Assembly (NCBI GenBank): GCA_018821985.1
Contig: JAHJKP010000032.1
Span: forward strand, 62,001-126,000
Length of the DNA stretch: 64,000 nucleotides
Direction: 5' to 3'
Source: Pseudomonadota bacterium
GTDB taxonomy: Bacteria > Desulfobacterota > Desulfobulbia > Desulfobulbales > Desulfocapsaceae
Shown: positions 34,047-43,557 of the stretch, piece by piece
Layout of the letters: each line of letters begins with the position of its first letter
Numbering within the stretch: position 1 is the stretch's first letter
Notes under the pieces: model-generated
What the model was told of the DNA's origin: nothing
Databases searched by the model: none
Seen by the model: only the letters and a program-made list of their open reading frames with translations
Position numbers and translations under genes: made by a program

Positions 34047-37000
34047 ATGTCATTAATTCGTTCCGATATCCCTGTCCCCGCGTTGCTTAAACGCTTTGCC
34101 CTGATTTACCTGCCCATTGTGGCCGTTCTTTCACTTGCTCTGCTGTTAGTCATTCGACTCGACAAACAAAGGCGGGTGGAAGAAATAGAGTTGCAGGAAA
34201 AGAGCCACATCGAGGTTGGCAGGGGGGTGGTTATGGGAGATCTCTCGACGATTTCTACCAATCTGCGCGTCATCGCCAACATGCCCTTGCTGCACGAGTA
34301 TCTTGATAGCGGTAATCCGGCGCAGCAAGAGGAACTGGAAAATTTTTTCCTAGTGCTGGCACAGGAAACACAACGGTATGACCAGATCCGCTACCTTGAT
34401 GCCAGCGGTCAGGAAGTGATCCGCATTAATTACAACGACGGCAAACCGGCCATCATTCCTCGCGAGCAGTTGCAAAACAAAAGTGGGCGCTATTACTTCA
34501 GCGAGACGTTTAAACTCAACCAAAGTGAAATATTTGTTTCTCCGCTGGATCTCAATGTTGAGAATGAGCAACTGGAGATTCCCTATAAACCGATGATCCG
34601 TTTCGCCACCCCGGTCTTCAATAGTGCAGGACTCAAGAAAGGAATCCTCGTTTTCAATTATTTGGGGAATAAATTGATCCAGCGCTTTCGCATGGCGATG
34701 CAGGGACACGATTCGTCCGGCGGCTCCATGCTGCTCAATCACGACGGCTACTGGGTGAGTGGTCCCCAACCTCAAGATGAGTGGGGCTTCATGCTGGGTA
34801 GGAAAGAGCGCACCTTCGGCCACGATTTTCCCGAGGCGTGGCGTGCCATCTCTGCTGCCGAACAGGGATCCCTGCTGACAGATCAGGGACTCTTTGTCTA
34901 TAGCACGGTCTACCCGTTGCTGCCGGGACAACGCTCTGTCATAGTAGGATCCGCCCTGGAAAATGCGTCTAGCCGGCAGGAAGTGAAGGGCAAGGACTAC
35001 CAGTGGAAGATCGTCTCCTTTGTTCCCCCGGCCGTTCTGGCAGGCGCGGCCTTCTATAACCAGGCCAGAGGAAGGATAGGGATGGGCATTAGCTATCTGC
35101 TGCTGGCGCTTGGCGCCTGGATCATTGCTTTGCTTAGCTTAAAAGGCAAGCAGGCGGAGGCGGCGCAGCGTAAGAGCGAGCAGCGGCTGGCGTTTGCCCT
35201 GCAAGCGAGCCACCTGGGTGAATGGGATCTCGACCTGGTCGATCACACCTCATATCATACGCTGGAGCTCAACCGCATCTTCGGGTACGAAGCGCTCCTG
35301 CCGCAGTGGACCTACGAGATGTTCCTCGAGCACGTGCTTCCCGAAGATCGCCTCGAGGTGGATCGCACCTTCAAGCAAGCCGTCGCCACGCAGAGCGACT
35401 GGAACTTCGAATGCCGCATCCGCCGTGCCGATGGCGAGTTGCGCTGGGTCTGGGCAGCTGGCGGGCATCAACGCGACAGTCAGGGTGCGGTGCGGCGTAT
35501 GGCCGGAGTGGTGCAGGATATCACAGAGCGCAAACAGGCGAATGAATACCTACGTGTCTTTGCCGAGCTTATCGATATCGCTCCGGTATCCATTACTATC
35601 CATGACCCTGATGGCAAGTATCTCTATGTCAACCAGACGGCCTGCGACCTTCATGGCTATGCGAAGGAGGAACTCCTCGCCCTGAATATCCATGACCTTG
35701 ATATTCCTGAGGACGAACGACTGATTGCATCCCGGATGAAACAGATTCTGGAAACCGGCACGGGATCCTTTGAGATCAGCCACTATCGGAAAGACCGTTC
35801 AATAGTGCCGCTTCATCTTCTTGTGAAAACAACGGAATGGGATGAGAAAAAGGTGATTCTCAGCGTTGCCTCCGACATCACTGAGCGCAAAGGCGCTGAG
35901 GATGTGTTGCGGGAAAGCGAAGAACGGCTGAGATTGATTGCGGAGAACATCGCCGAGGTCTTCTGGATGTCCGATGTTGAGATCGACAAAATGTTTTATA
36001 TCAGCCCTGCCTATGAGCAGATCTGGGGACGGTCGCTGCAGAACCTCTACGAAAATCCGCGCTCTTTTATCGAGGCCATCCACCCGGTCGATAAAATGCG
36101 CGTGCTTGCCAATCTGGAAGTGCAAAAGAGTGGACAGCCCTTCGACCACGAATACCGGATCCGACGTCCTGATGGAACGATTCGCTGGATATGGGATCGC
36201 GGCTTCCCGATTCATGAGCCGACAGGAGAAGTGCTGCGCTATGTCGGCGTCGCTCAGGATATCACCGTGAGCAAGGAGGCTGAAGGAAAGATCAGCGAAT
36301 ATCAGCAGTTTCTGCAGCACTCCCTGGACGCCCTGACCCACCCCTTCTATGTCATCGATGCCAACGACTATACCATCAAACTGTCAAACAAGGCATCTCA
36401 TTTCGATGAATATCGGGAGGGGACAAAATGTTTCCAGTTGACCCATAACCGGATCGAACCATGCGCTGGGGATGAACATCCCTGCACACTGAGAGAGATC
36501 AAGAAGACGAGACAGCCGGTGGTGGTTGAACATATTCACACTGATCAGGCCGGAATGAAACAAAGTGTCGAGATTCATGCCTATCCAATCTTTGACAGTA
36601 ACAGCAATCTCAGTCAGGTTATTGAATATTGCCTGGATACCAGTGAACGCAAAAAAGGAGAGGAAGAACGCCGCCGTCTGGTAACCGCCATAGAACAAAG
36701 CGTGGACAGTGTTGTCATCACCGACAAAGACGGCATGATCCAGTATGTCAACCCAAGTTTTGAGAAGATCACCGGCTACTCCAGAGAGGAAGTGATCGGC
36801 AGGAACCCGAGAATCTTGCAAAGCGGCAGACATGATGCCCTCTTTTACCAGGAGATGTGGAGGACACTGACCAGTGGCAAGGCGTGGCAGGGGCACCTGA
36901 TTAACAGGAAAAAAGACGCCACCCTCTTTGAGGAAGAGGTCTCGATCACCCCGGTGCTCAATGAGGCTGGAGAGATTATCAATTATGTGGCGGTAAAACG

Positions 37001-38177
37001 TGATGTGACAGAGCAGATGCAACTTGAAGAACAACTCCAGCAGGCCCAGAAGATGGAGGCAATGGGTACCCTGGCCGGCGGTATTGCCCACGACTTCAAC
37101 AATATCCTGTCGGCCATCCTCGGTTATTCTGAATTTGTAAAAAAGGCACTGCCACCAGGAACAGCGGCGAGAGAGGATATCGACCAGGTCATAAACTCCG
37201 GAAAAAGGGCCACCGCCCTTGTGCAGCAGATTCTCGACTTCAGCCGCAAGACAGAACAGAAGCTGCAACCGCTGCGACCCCATCTGGTTTTGGAGGAGGT
37301 TTTGCAGATGCTGCGTTCCACCCTGCCGACCAGCATTGAAATCCAGGCAGATATCGATCCTGCCTGCGGAACAATCATGGCTGACCCGACCAAGCTCCAT
37401 CAGGTTATCCTGAACCTGTGCACCAATGGGTTCCATGCCATGAAGGATGAAAAGGGGATTCTGCGGATCACCCTTTCCCGTCAGGAAAGGAGAGCGAAAG
37501 AAGTAGAGAAAGACAAAGGGTCTCCACTTCCTTTTATTGCCCTCTCTGTCAGCGACACGGGTTACGGCATGAGCCCGGAAACAGCAGCCCATATCTTTGA
37601 CCCCTACTTTACCACCAAAGAAAAAGGAGACGGAACGGGGCTCGGCCTGGCGGTTGTCCATGGAATCATTGAAGGCTATAAAGGCTTTATCGAGGTGGAG
37701 AGCAAACTTGGATACGGTTCTACGTTCCGTGTCTTTATCCCGGCCCTGGAAAAAATCAGCGCAGTTTCCGAAAAACCAAAACGACAGGAAGCCCTGCCCC
37801 TCGGCACTGAGCGGATTCTTATCGTTGATGACGAGCCCCTGCTGGTCCTGATAAATAAGAGAATCCTTGAAGATTATGGCTATACGGTCACCGGAGTTAC
37901 AGACAGCCGCGAGGCCGTGGAAAAAGTACGGGCAGAGCCAAAGCAGTTTGACCTGATCGTGACCGATCAGACCATGCCGGGTCTTACCGGTTCTGATCTG
38001 GCCAGGGAAGTACTGGAGATCGCCCCGCTCATGCCGATTATCCTCTGTACAGGACACAGTGCGGTCACCTCAGCAGAAGAAGCTCTGGTCATGGGGATTA
38101 AGAAATATATCTACAAACCGGTTGATGGCGACGAACTTGTCAGAACAGTCAGGATGGTCTTGGATGAAAAAAAATAA
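34047..38177 (+). CDS. Large hybrid histidine kinase: Cache, five PAS, HisKA, HATPase, receiver
   Basis: This 1376-residue membrane kinase has TM1 (about 13-37), a periplasmic double-Cache-type sensor (about 40-330; [15 protein letters not shown]) and TM2 (about 340-363). Five PAS domains follow (about 382-500, 505-620, 630-750, 765-880, 890-1000), separated by the usual D-I-T-E-R-K endings. The core has His1015 in GGIAHDFNN, HATPase_c ([21 protein letters not shown]) and a C-terminal receiver with Asp1307 in TDQTMPG. PAS 4 carries a Cys/His set (Cys795, His800, Cys806, His811, Cys813), shared with the diguanylate cyclase at 57732. The gene sits exactly between two copies of a 142-bp repeat, with an ISL3 remnant at its 3' side, so it looks like an insertion. 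No dedicated regulator is adjacent. Confidence 0.93.
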   Translation: MSLIRSDIPVPALLKRFALIYLPIVAVLSLALLLVIRLDKQRRVEEIELQEKSHIEVGRGVVMGDLSTISTNLRVIANMPLLHEYLDSGNPAQQEELENFFLVLAQETQRYDQIRYLDASGQEVIRINYNDGKPAIIPREQLQNKSGRYYFSETFKLNQSEIFVSPLDLNVENEQLEIPYKPMIRFATPVFNSAGLKKGILVFNYLGNKLIQRFRMAMQGHDSSGGSMLLNHDGYWVSGPQPQDEWGFMLGRKERTFGHDFPEAWRAISAAEQGSLLTDQGLFVYSTVYPLLPGQRSVIVGSALENASSRQEVKGKDYQWKIVSFVPPAVLAGAAFYNQARGRIGMGISYLLLALGAWIIALLSLKGKQAEAAQRKSEQRLAFALQASHLGEWDLDLVDHTSYHTLELNRIFGYEALLPQWTYEMFLEHVLPEDRLEVDRTFKQAVATQSDWNFECRIRRADGELRWVWAAGGHQRDSQGAVRRMAGVVQDITERKQANEYLRVFAELIDIAPVSITIHDPDGKYLYVNQTACDLHGYAKEELLALNIHDLDIPEDERLIASRMKQILETGTGSFEISHYRKDRSIVPLHLLVKTTEWDEKKVILSVASDITERKGAEDVLRESEERLRLIAENIAEVFWMSDVEIDKMFYISPAYEQIWGRSLQNLYENPRSFIEAIHPVDKMRVLANLEVQKSGQPFDHEYRIRRPDGTIRWIWDRGFPIHEPTGEVLRYVGVAQDITVSKEAEGKISEYQQFLQHSLDALTHPFYVIDANDYTIKLSNKASHFDEYREGTKCFQLTHNRIEPCAGDEHPCTLREIKKTRQPVVVEHIHTDQAGMKQSVEIHAYPIFDSNSNLSQVIEYCLDTSERKKGEEERRRLVTAIEQSVDSVVITDKDGMIQYVNPSFEKITGYSREEVIGRNPRILQSGRHDALFYQEMWRTLTSGKAWQGHLINRKKDATLFEEEVSITPVLNEAGEIINYVAVKRDVTEQMQLEEQLQQAQKMEAMGTLAGGIAHDFNNILSAILGYSEFVKKALPPGTAAREDIDQVINSGKRATALVQQILDFSRKTEQKLQPLRPHLVLEEVLQMLRSTLPTSIEIQADIDPACGTIMADPTKLHQVILNLCTNGFHAMKDEKGILRITLSRQERRAKEVEKDKGSPLPFIALSVSDTGYGMSPETAAHIFDPYFTTKEKGDGTGLGLAVVHGIIEGYKGFIEVESKLGYGSTFRVFIPALEKISAVSEKPKRQEALPLGTERILIVDDEPLLVLINKRILEDYGYTVTGVTDSREAVEKVRAEPKQFDLIVTDQTMPGLTGSDLAREVLEIAPLMPIILCTGHSAVTSAEEALVMGIKKYIYKPVDGDELVRTVRMVLDEKK

Positions 38178-38210
38178 AGTTCTGCAGATCAGCCTTGAAC
38201 TGCAGAACTT
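38177..38210. repeat. Perfect 11-bp inverted repeat at the kinase 3' end
   Basis: AAGTTCTGCAG and CTGCAGAACTT are separated by 12 bases and begin at the last base of the kinase stop codon. It could fold as a hairpin in the kinase mRNA. It overlaps the end of the ISL3 transposase remnant read on the other strand, so it may be a rearrangement scar. Confidence 0.55.
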
Positions 38211-38320
38211 CCTTGCGGCGGATATCGTTAATCGCCTCGTTAAACTTCCGCATGACGTGGAAACGATCAAAAACATTCAACGTCTGGGATGCCCACATAT
38301 CGCTGCAAACGAATTGGAAC
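38180..38320 (-). pseudogene. ISL3-family transposase remnant
   Basis: On the minus strand a frame without stops reads FQFVCSDMW, then ASQTLNVFDRFHVMRKFNEA and INDIRRKEVLQFKADLQN. 'DMW' followed by 'vFDRFHVmrkfNEAiddiRR' is the DDE catalytic-core signature of ISL3-type transposases. The spacing between DMW and FDRFH is shorter than in intact enzymes, which suggests an internal deletion. The start and the rest of the gene are missing, and no flanking terminal repeats are recognisable. It lies between the kinase and the second copy of the duplicated junction, implicating an IS in the rearrangement. Confidence 0.7.
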
Positions 38321-38340
38321 TTTGTACAACGCTCCTTGCT

Positions 38341-38482
38341 GATCATCCCTTGCGGAAATGCTGGACCATTTGATATCCTGAATTTACACAACAAAAAACA
38401 AATTAGCATGAACATATCCAACCTCGACAATGCTACCCTCAAGACCATTCTTCATGAATGTCGTCAATGCGGCACCTGTTGC
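38341..38482 (+). repeat. Direct repeat copy B (deacetylase tail to YkgJ-family start)
   Basis: Same 142-bp layout as 33824-33965. The deacetylase part here is only a tail (reading LLADHPLRKCWTI and a stop) with no enzyme before it; the YkgJ part continues into an intact gene. Confidence 0.85.
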
Positions 38483-38848
38483 AAACGATACAAGAAAGTA
38501 CTGCTCCATAGGGATGAGGTGGAATTTATAAAAAAGATGGGGGGCCATGTCGGAATTGATGCCACCCTGCGGCAACTTCGGGAAAAACCTCTGAGCCAGC
38601 TTGTCGAAGAAAACAAAGGAAAGGGCAAGGTCTACATGATTCATCCCGATGATAAGGGCTGCGTTTTTCTTCAGTGTCGTAACGGATTATCCTACTGCAT
38701 GATCTACCATTATCGTCCCCTTTCCTGCCGGGGGTTCCGCTGCAACCTGGCAGACAGCAGTTTCCTTGATCTCTTCGGCGGTGATGCCACTTGTCTTCTA
38801 GGTCTCAATAGCTTCGGCCTGGAGTTTGGGAAAAAGGTAGATCCGTAA
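38408..38848 (+). CDS. YkgJ-family cysteine cluster protein
   Basis: This 146-residue member of the YkgJ/CxxCxxCC family is thought to bind a metal or Fe-S cluster; no biochemical role is established. Cysteines are CRQCGTCC near residue 20, CVFLQC...LSYCMIY, and RPLSCRGFRC. The start at 38408 matches the truncated duplicate's start and follows an A-rich leader without a strong Shine-Dalgarno site. It was probably once directly downstream of the deacetylase gene, from which it is now separated by the hybrid kinase and an ISL3 fragment. Confidence 0.85.
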   Translation: MNISNLDNATLKTILHECRQCGTCCKRYKKVLLHRDEVEFIKKMGGHVGIDATLRQLREKPLSQLVEENKGKGKVYMIHPDDKGCVFLQCRNGLSYCMIYHYRPLSCRGFRCNLADSSFLDLFGGDATCLLGLNSFGLEFGKKVDP

Positions 38849-39066
38849 TCGATTCGCTGAGGTGGCTGTGTTGTTTCACCTTGGTTGCAAATGGATTTGT
38901 GGATAACCTGCCATCTCAAGGTTTTACCTTCCTGTCACAGCTATTCTCTTTTTTGTTATCAATCAGCTCTCTTGTTGCTTCTTCAAAGCTGATAGGGGTA
39001 TAGTGTCTTGTCTACCATTCTCCCTTATTCAGGGATTCCCTTTATCAAGGAAAAGAGGAGTGTCTC

Positions 39067-40773
39067 ATGGAGGATCTCACAAAATCACAAAAGGCCCGGC
39101 TTGCCATTCACACCTTTAAAACCCTGGCCGATGCCCTGACCTTGCGTGGCTATTATAAGCCTTCTGGAAAATCCGGGGAAAAACTGGCGGAATCATTGAA
39201 GCTGTTTTCTCCTGAGATCTATGGCTCCATGAGTGATTCCCGGGTGATGGAGCTGCAGGGGCTTGAGTATGTGATAGACAGGCTGCCAAAGGGAATTGAA
39301 AAATGCAACCGGATTATCCTGACGGGCCATGAGGATTTTCAGAATACCTCCTTTGAACAGGTTGTTCCCCTGAAACGCCGCCGTTTATCCTATGTGGTCT
39401 CTGAAAAGGAGATCTGCTTTGTCATCACCAAAGGTCTGTCCGAGGTGTATGACATCCTTACCCATATCACCTTCTTGAATATCGAGGCGCAGAAGATCCA
39501 GCAGCAGATCTGCGACAAAGAAGGAGGAACCTGTTCCGAATGGCATGAACTGGGCAAGGCGGCGCGCGGAGAACTGGTGCTTGAGGGTGCGGTTCTGGAT
39601 CAGGCTATCTGGAATCTCTCGATCATTCTGGGGCGCACCTATCAAGAGACGCGTACAACCTACGAAAACATGAATAAAACCCATCACGGCCAGCGATACA
39701 ATAATGGCTTGTTCTCCATTATCTACGAGATGGGGGAACGCATTATCAGTGAACATAAATCAATTGATGAGCAGCTGACTATCTATTTCACCCCCTCTCT
39801 GCAGGAGATGATCGGTCTTCACAAATATGCCACAGCCTGGGCGCATGCGGTGAAGAAACATCTCTATCAGCGGAACCTCCATGAGCGTCCTATCCATATT
39901 ATCAGTGCCAATATGCATTCTGTGAAAAATATCCTCTATGGTGCTGGGGCGTTGCAGAAAAGGGGAGAGAGTGTCCCGGTCGATCTCTATGATATGATCC
40001 CGGCCCTGAAGGGGAAAGAGGAAGAGGTGGATTCCTTCGCTCAGGAGTATGGATTATCCTTCCTTCCTGACCTGTCAGGATCGAATATTGATGTCATGGT
40101 CATTGATGCGGCAGAGGTTGATGGTGACAGCCTTCATCCTGAACTATCCATCGATCCTGCTTATATCCAGGGAAAGAGGCCGGTGATTGTGGTCATGGAT
40201 TATGCCTTTGGCACCCAGGCCTTTGAGGTCATGGATGAACTCCTGTGCCCCTGTCATTTTGAAGAGAAAACGATCACCTTTCGGATTGCCTCTATTTCCA
40301 TAATGGGTAAGGCGGGTATCTTGCCTGGGAAAAAGGGTGATATTATGCTGGCAACAGCCCATGTCATGGAGGGGACACCCCATAATTATATCGTGGCCAA
40401 TGATTTGAAGGTCGAGGATTTTGAAGGGAAGGCGGATGTGTATGTAGGCCCGATGGTGACCGTACTCGGCACCTCCCTGCAGAATCGTGATATCCTGGAG
40501 CGTTTTTATAGCTCCAGCTGGAAGGCGGTGGGTCTTGAGATGGAGGGTGGCCATTATCAGCGGGCCATCAATGCCGCAGTGATTCAAGGGCATCTCTCCT
40601 CCCAAGTACGGATTCGTTATGCCTATTATGCCTCAGATAACCCCCTGCGTGGGGGACAGACCCTGGCCGCTGGTTCAATGGGGCCGGAAGGGATCGTTCC
40701 CACTTATCTGATCACCAAGATCCTGGTGCAAAAAATTCTTAATCCACCAGCAGAACGAAGAAGCGATTTATGA
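39067..40773 (+). CDS. Conserved protein with nucleosidase-like C-terminal region (DUF6909-like)
   Basis: This 568-residue soluble protein has an N-terminal half that is helical and resembles no enzyme I know. The C-terminal third looks like the purine nucleoside phosphorylase/AMP nucleosidase fold: VYVGPMVTVLGTSLQNRDILE, then WKAVGLEMEGGHYQRAI (an 'E-M-E' ribose-binding-like motif) and YAYYASDNPLRGGQTLA. I recall this pattern as the DUF6909 family of deltaproteobacteria. The stop overlaps the start of a ZraS-like kinase (ATGA), so the pair is co-translated and the protein may supply or respond to the kinase signal. AGAGGAG lies ahead of the start. Confidence 0.75.
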   Translation: MEDLTKSQKARLAIHTFKTLADALTLRGYYKPSGKSGEKLAESLKLFSPEIYGSMSDSRVMELQGLEYVIDRLPKGIEKCNRIILTGHEDFQNTSFEQVVPLKRRRLSYVVSEKEICFVITKGLSEVYDILTHITFLNIEAQKIQQQICDKEGGTCSEWHELGKAARGELVLEGAVLDQAIWNLSIILGRTYQETRTTYENMNKTHHGQRYNNGLFSIIYEMGERIISEHKSIDEQLTIYFTPSLQEMIGLHKYATAWAHAVKKHLYQRNLHERPIHIISANMHSVKNILYGAGALQKRGESVPVDLYDMIPALKGKEEEVDSFAQEYGLSFLPDLSGSNIDVMVIDAAEVDGDSLHPELSIDPAYIQGKRPVIVVMDYAFGTQAFEVMDELLCPCHFEEKTITFRIASISIMGKAGILPGKKGDIMLATAHVMEGTPHNYIVANDLKVEDFEGKADVYVGPMVTVLGTSLQNRDILERFYSSSWKAVGLEMEGGHYQRAINAAVIQGHLSSQVRIRYAYYASDNPLRGGQTLAAGSMGPEGIVPTYLITKILVQKILNPPAERRSDL

Positions 40774-42590
40774 AAGAACAACGTCTTGCCCTGGTCTCAC
40801 CGTGGGTGCTGGCTGCGGCCTGTGCCCTTCTGGCATTGATCATCGGGGTGTTTGCCGTCAATAATTACCGGCGTGAGAAAAGCCTGATGACGGATGTCCT
40901 GCTTGAACGTGGGGCAACCCTTATCCGCTTTGTAACCTCAGGCGCCCGGGCCTCATTTCTTGATGGCGTGCGGAGAGGGCAGGCACCGGTGTGGCAATGG
41001 TCTGATCATGTGCAGGAAATCCTTGAACGTGGAGCTGAACATCCAGGAGTACACTTCCTGGCCCTGATGGACGGATCAGGGAAGATCCTTGCCAGTTCTG
41101 TACCTGAAGCAGCGGGTGGTCGTGTTGATGAAGAAACCCTTGCCTTTATTGGTTCCATTGACCGGGGAGATCATAACCGGGTCGATTTCCGATATCGTCT
41201 TGGCGGCGGAACTGATCATTCTCCTGCCTTTCAAGTAGCAACCCTTTTTGTTCCCCTTGGAAAAAGGCCGATTGAGCAACAGGGGCCGCGAGTGAATGGT
41301 CTGAATCGCAGAGGTGAAGGTGGCGGGAGGATGATGAGGCATTTGGCATGCCCTGCAGAATGGACTGATGAGCTCGAACGGGTGAATCAACAAAAATATA
41401 TTATCCTGGTGGAACTTGATCTGGCGGAATTGAATAAGGCAGTCAGGCAGCAGCTTCTCCAGATTGTGATCCTTTCGGTGGTCCTTTTGCTGGTTGGAGT
41501 CGGCGGCTGGCTGTCCCTGTTAACCCTTGAAGGGCTGAAGGGATCACAGAGTAGATTGAGCAGGATTAAGGCCTTTCGGGATATCCTCATTTCCTCTCTG
41601 CCGGTGGGGTTGATTGTTACTGATAGTGAAGGAAAAATTATTCTTTGCAATCAGTTTGCTGAGAAGATGGCTTCAGTGGTTGAGGTTGAGGTGGTGGGTT
41701 CTACCCCTGAGGATGTGCTGGCGCCTGATCTGGCGGTGGCCTTGAGTGCTCAGAGCAAGCAGTTTGCCAGCCCGGCTCCAAAGGAAATCCTTCTGGCCGA
41801 TGTCAAAGGCGAGGTACGAACTCTTCAGCTGCATAGCCGGTCTGTTGTTGATAGCGACGGTGCGCCAGCTGGCACCATGCTGCTCATTCAGGATCTGAGT
41901 CAGGTGAAATCCCTGCAAGAGGAGTTGCGCCGGAGTGAGCGGTTGGCTGCCTTGGGCAAGATGGCTGCTGGTGTTGCCCATGAACTGAGGAACCCATTGA
42001 GCTCCATCAAGGGGCTGGCTATTTTGCTGAAATCCAGATTTCAAGAAAAAAGCAGCGATCAGGAGACGGCTGACATCCTTGTGCAGGAGGTGGAGCGCTT
42101 GAACCGCAGTATTGGTGAATTGCTCGATTATGCCCGCCCCCAGAAATTAAACAAAGACAATATTCGCCCCGAAGAGGTGGTGCACAAAGCGGTGTCGCTT
42201 ATCCGCATGGATGCGGAATCAATGGGGGTGAGGGTGAACATCCGCATGGATGATGACTTGCCTTCGCTGCCAGCCGATCAGGATAAGCTCAATCAGGTTT
42301 TTCTCAATCTCTTTTTGAATTCCATCCAGGCTATGGAGCATGGGGGACAATTGGACATTCAGGTCACGGCCCAGGGTAGAAATGTTCTCTTTACAGTCGA
42401 AGATACAGGCTGCGGCGTGAGCAAGGAAGATCTCCCCCGCATCTTTGACCCTTATTTTACCACTAAACCGGAAGGCACGGGCTTAGGTCTTGCCATGTCC
42501 ATGAAGATCATCGAGGAACATGGCGGGACCATGACCTTCCAGAGTGAACCGGATGTGGGAACAATCGTTGTCGTCACTCTTCCCTGCTAG
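40770..42590 (+). CDS. Membrane histidine kinase (ZraS/NtrB-like)
   Basis: This 606-residue kinase has TM1 (about 10-32), a periplasmic domain with the ZraS-like opening LMTDVLLERGATLIRFVTSG and FLALMDGSGKILASS, and TM2 (about 226-248). A PAS domain follows (about 270-375), then HisKA with His404 in VAHELRNPLSSIKG and HATPase_c ([24 protein letters not shown]). ZraS-type kinases normally pair with an NtrC-type sigma54 activator, and none is present here, so the partner must lie elsewhere. It is co-translated with the DUF6909-like protein. Confidence 0.92.
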   Translation: MKEQRLALVSPWVLAAACALLALIIGVFAVNNYRREKSLMTDVLLERGATLIRFVTSGARASFLDGVRRGQAPVWQWSDHVQEILERGAEHPGVHFLALMDGSGKILASSVPEAAGGRVDEETLAFIGSIDRGDHNRVDFRYRLGGGTDHSPAFQVATLFVPLGKRPIEQQGPRVNGLNRRGEGGGRMMRHLACPAEWTDELERVNQQKYIILVELDLAELNKAVRQQLLQIVILSVVLLLVGVGGWLSLLTLEGLKGSQSRLSRIKAFRDILISSLPVGLIVTDSEGKIILCNQFAEKMASVVEVEVVGSTPEDVLAPDLAVALSAQSKQFASPAPKEILLADVKGEVRTLQLHSRSVVDSDGAPAGTMLLIQDLSQVKSLQEELRRSERLAALGKMAAGVAHELRNPLSSIKGLAILLKSRFQEKSSDQETADILVQEVERLNRSIGELLDYARPQKLNKDNIRPEEVVHKAVSLIRMDAESMGVRVNIRMDDDLPSLPADQDKLNQVFLNLFLNSIQAMEHGGQLDIQVTAQGRNVLFTVEDTGCGVSKEDLPRIFDPYFTTKPEGTGLGLAMSMKIIEEHGGTMTFQSEPDVGTIVVVTLPC

Positions 42591-42640
42591 CTGAAGTGAA
42601 TTGACTTTTTTAAAAATAGTCAGCATGGAGGACGGTTGGT

Positions 42641-43315
42641 TTATGGCTCACTTTGTGGTGGCTTTATTGGTAAATTTTCATCGGATGGCGGTGGCGTTGA
42701 TGGACTTGCTGGCGTTGTACAGCACTGTTTCAGCCTGATAAAAAGCGCTTTTATTCCCCGCCAAGCCTTAGGAAGTAACCAGATGGCCAGAAGAAGAAAT
42801 ATAATGAAAAGTCCAATAAAAATTATTGGATAGTGCAGAGCTGTCCAGAGTCCGGCGATAACGGCAATGTCTTCCAGTACGGATGCCGCCCAGTTGCTGA
42901 AGGGCTCAGGAGAGGTGTTAATCAGGATCCTAGAACCTGCCTTTAAGGAATGGGATGTCGCGGAGATAGTCCCACCCAGTATCCCGGCTACGATGACGAT
43001 GGCTGGATTCACCTCTCCCACGGCTCCGGCTGCCAACATGACTCCGGCAGGAATCCGGATAAAGGTATGAATGACGTCCCAGCCGGTATCAACTCCCGGG
43101 GTTTTGTCGGCAAAAAATTCCACTACATACATCAGGCCTGCGGCGCCAATCACTAAGGGATTCTGCAAAACGAGCAGCTGCTCCGGAAGGACAATGTTGC
43201 CGGTCAGTCCCAGGAAACCAAGAACTCCAATTGTGGCATAGAGATTGATTCCGGCGGCCCAGGTTGTACCCATGATCAGGGCAATGGTGGCGATGAGTTG
43301 ATGGTAGGCATCCAT
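42641..43315 (-). CDS. DUF4126-type membrane protein
   Basis: This 224-residue protein has about five membrane helices. It shows the DUF4126 pattern of a glycine/alanine-rich N-terminal half (WAAGINLYATIGVLGFLG; VVEFFADKTPGVDTGWD) and a duplicated hydrophobic core with GGTISATSHSLKAGSR. The C-terminal ~35 residues are Pro/Ser-rich and polar. It is the third gene in line after glgB and a 65-residue ORF (31-base gap), so an operon is likely. Function is unknown. Confidence 0.82.
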   Translation of the reverse strand: MDAYHQLIATIALIMGTTWAAGINLYATIGVLGFLGLTGNIVLPEQLLVLQNPLVIGAAGLMYVVEFFADKTPGVDTGWDVIHTFIRIPAGVMLAAGAVGEVNPAIVIVAGILGGTISATSHSLKAGSRILINTSPEPFSNWAASVLEDIAVIAGLWTALHYPIIFIGLFIIFLLLAIWLLPKAWRGIKALFIRLKQCCTTPASPSTPPPSDENLPIKPPQSEP

Positions 43316-43346
43316 TTTACTCTCCTTTGTCTTTCTTCACATAGGC

Positions 43347-43544
43347 TTATTCTTGATTCTGACATTCAGTCAGCTTGCTATTGAGAAATTCGCATTCTTT
43401 GGGTGAGAGATCAAATTGAATCTCGACCTGATGCAGCAGGGAGGTCCGACTTTTTTCGGGATGTTCCAGGATGAGTTCAGAAAAGGCGCAGATGGCTTTT
43501 TTCATTTTATCACCAGGACGCTGGGTAGGGGGATGGGCAGACAT
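43347..43544 (-). CDS. Small hypothetical protein, 65 residues
   Basis: This short, soluble, charged protein lies between glgB and the DUF4126 gene, 13 bases after the glgB stop. AGGAG precedes the ATG by about ten bases. It starts MSAHPPTQRPGDKMKKAICA and has three cysteines, one near the middle and two in the C-terminal third. I do not recognise a family. The RBS and tight spacing favour a real gene. Confidence 0.65.
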   Translation of the reverse strand: MSAHPPTQRPGDKMKKAICAFSELILEHPEKSRTSLLHQVEIQFDLSPKECEFLNSKLTECQNQE

Positions 43545-43557
43545 GATAAAGTATCTC

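Noticed and set aside
36384-38057. 557-codon minus-strand frame opposite the large hybrid kinase
   Set aside because: Shadow of a well-supported kinase frame with intact catalytic motifs.
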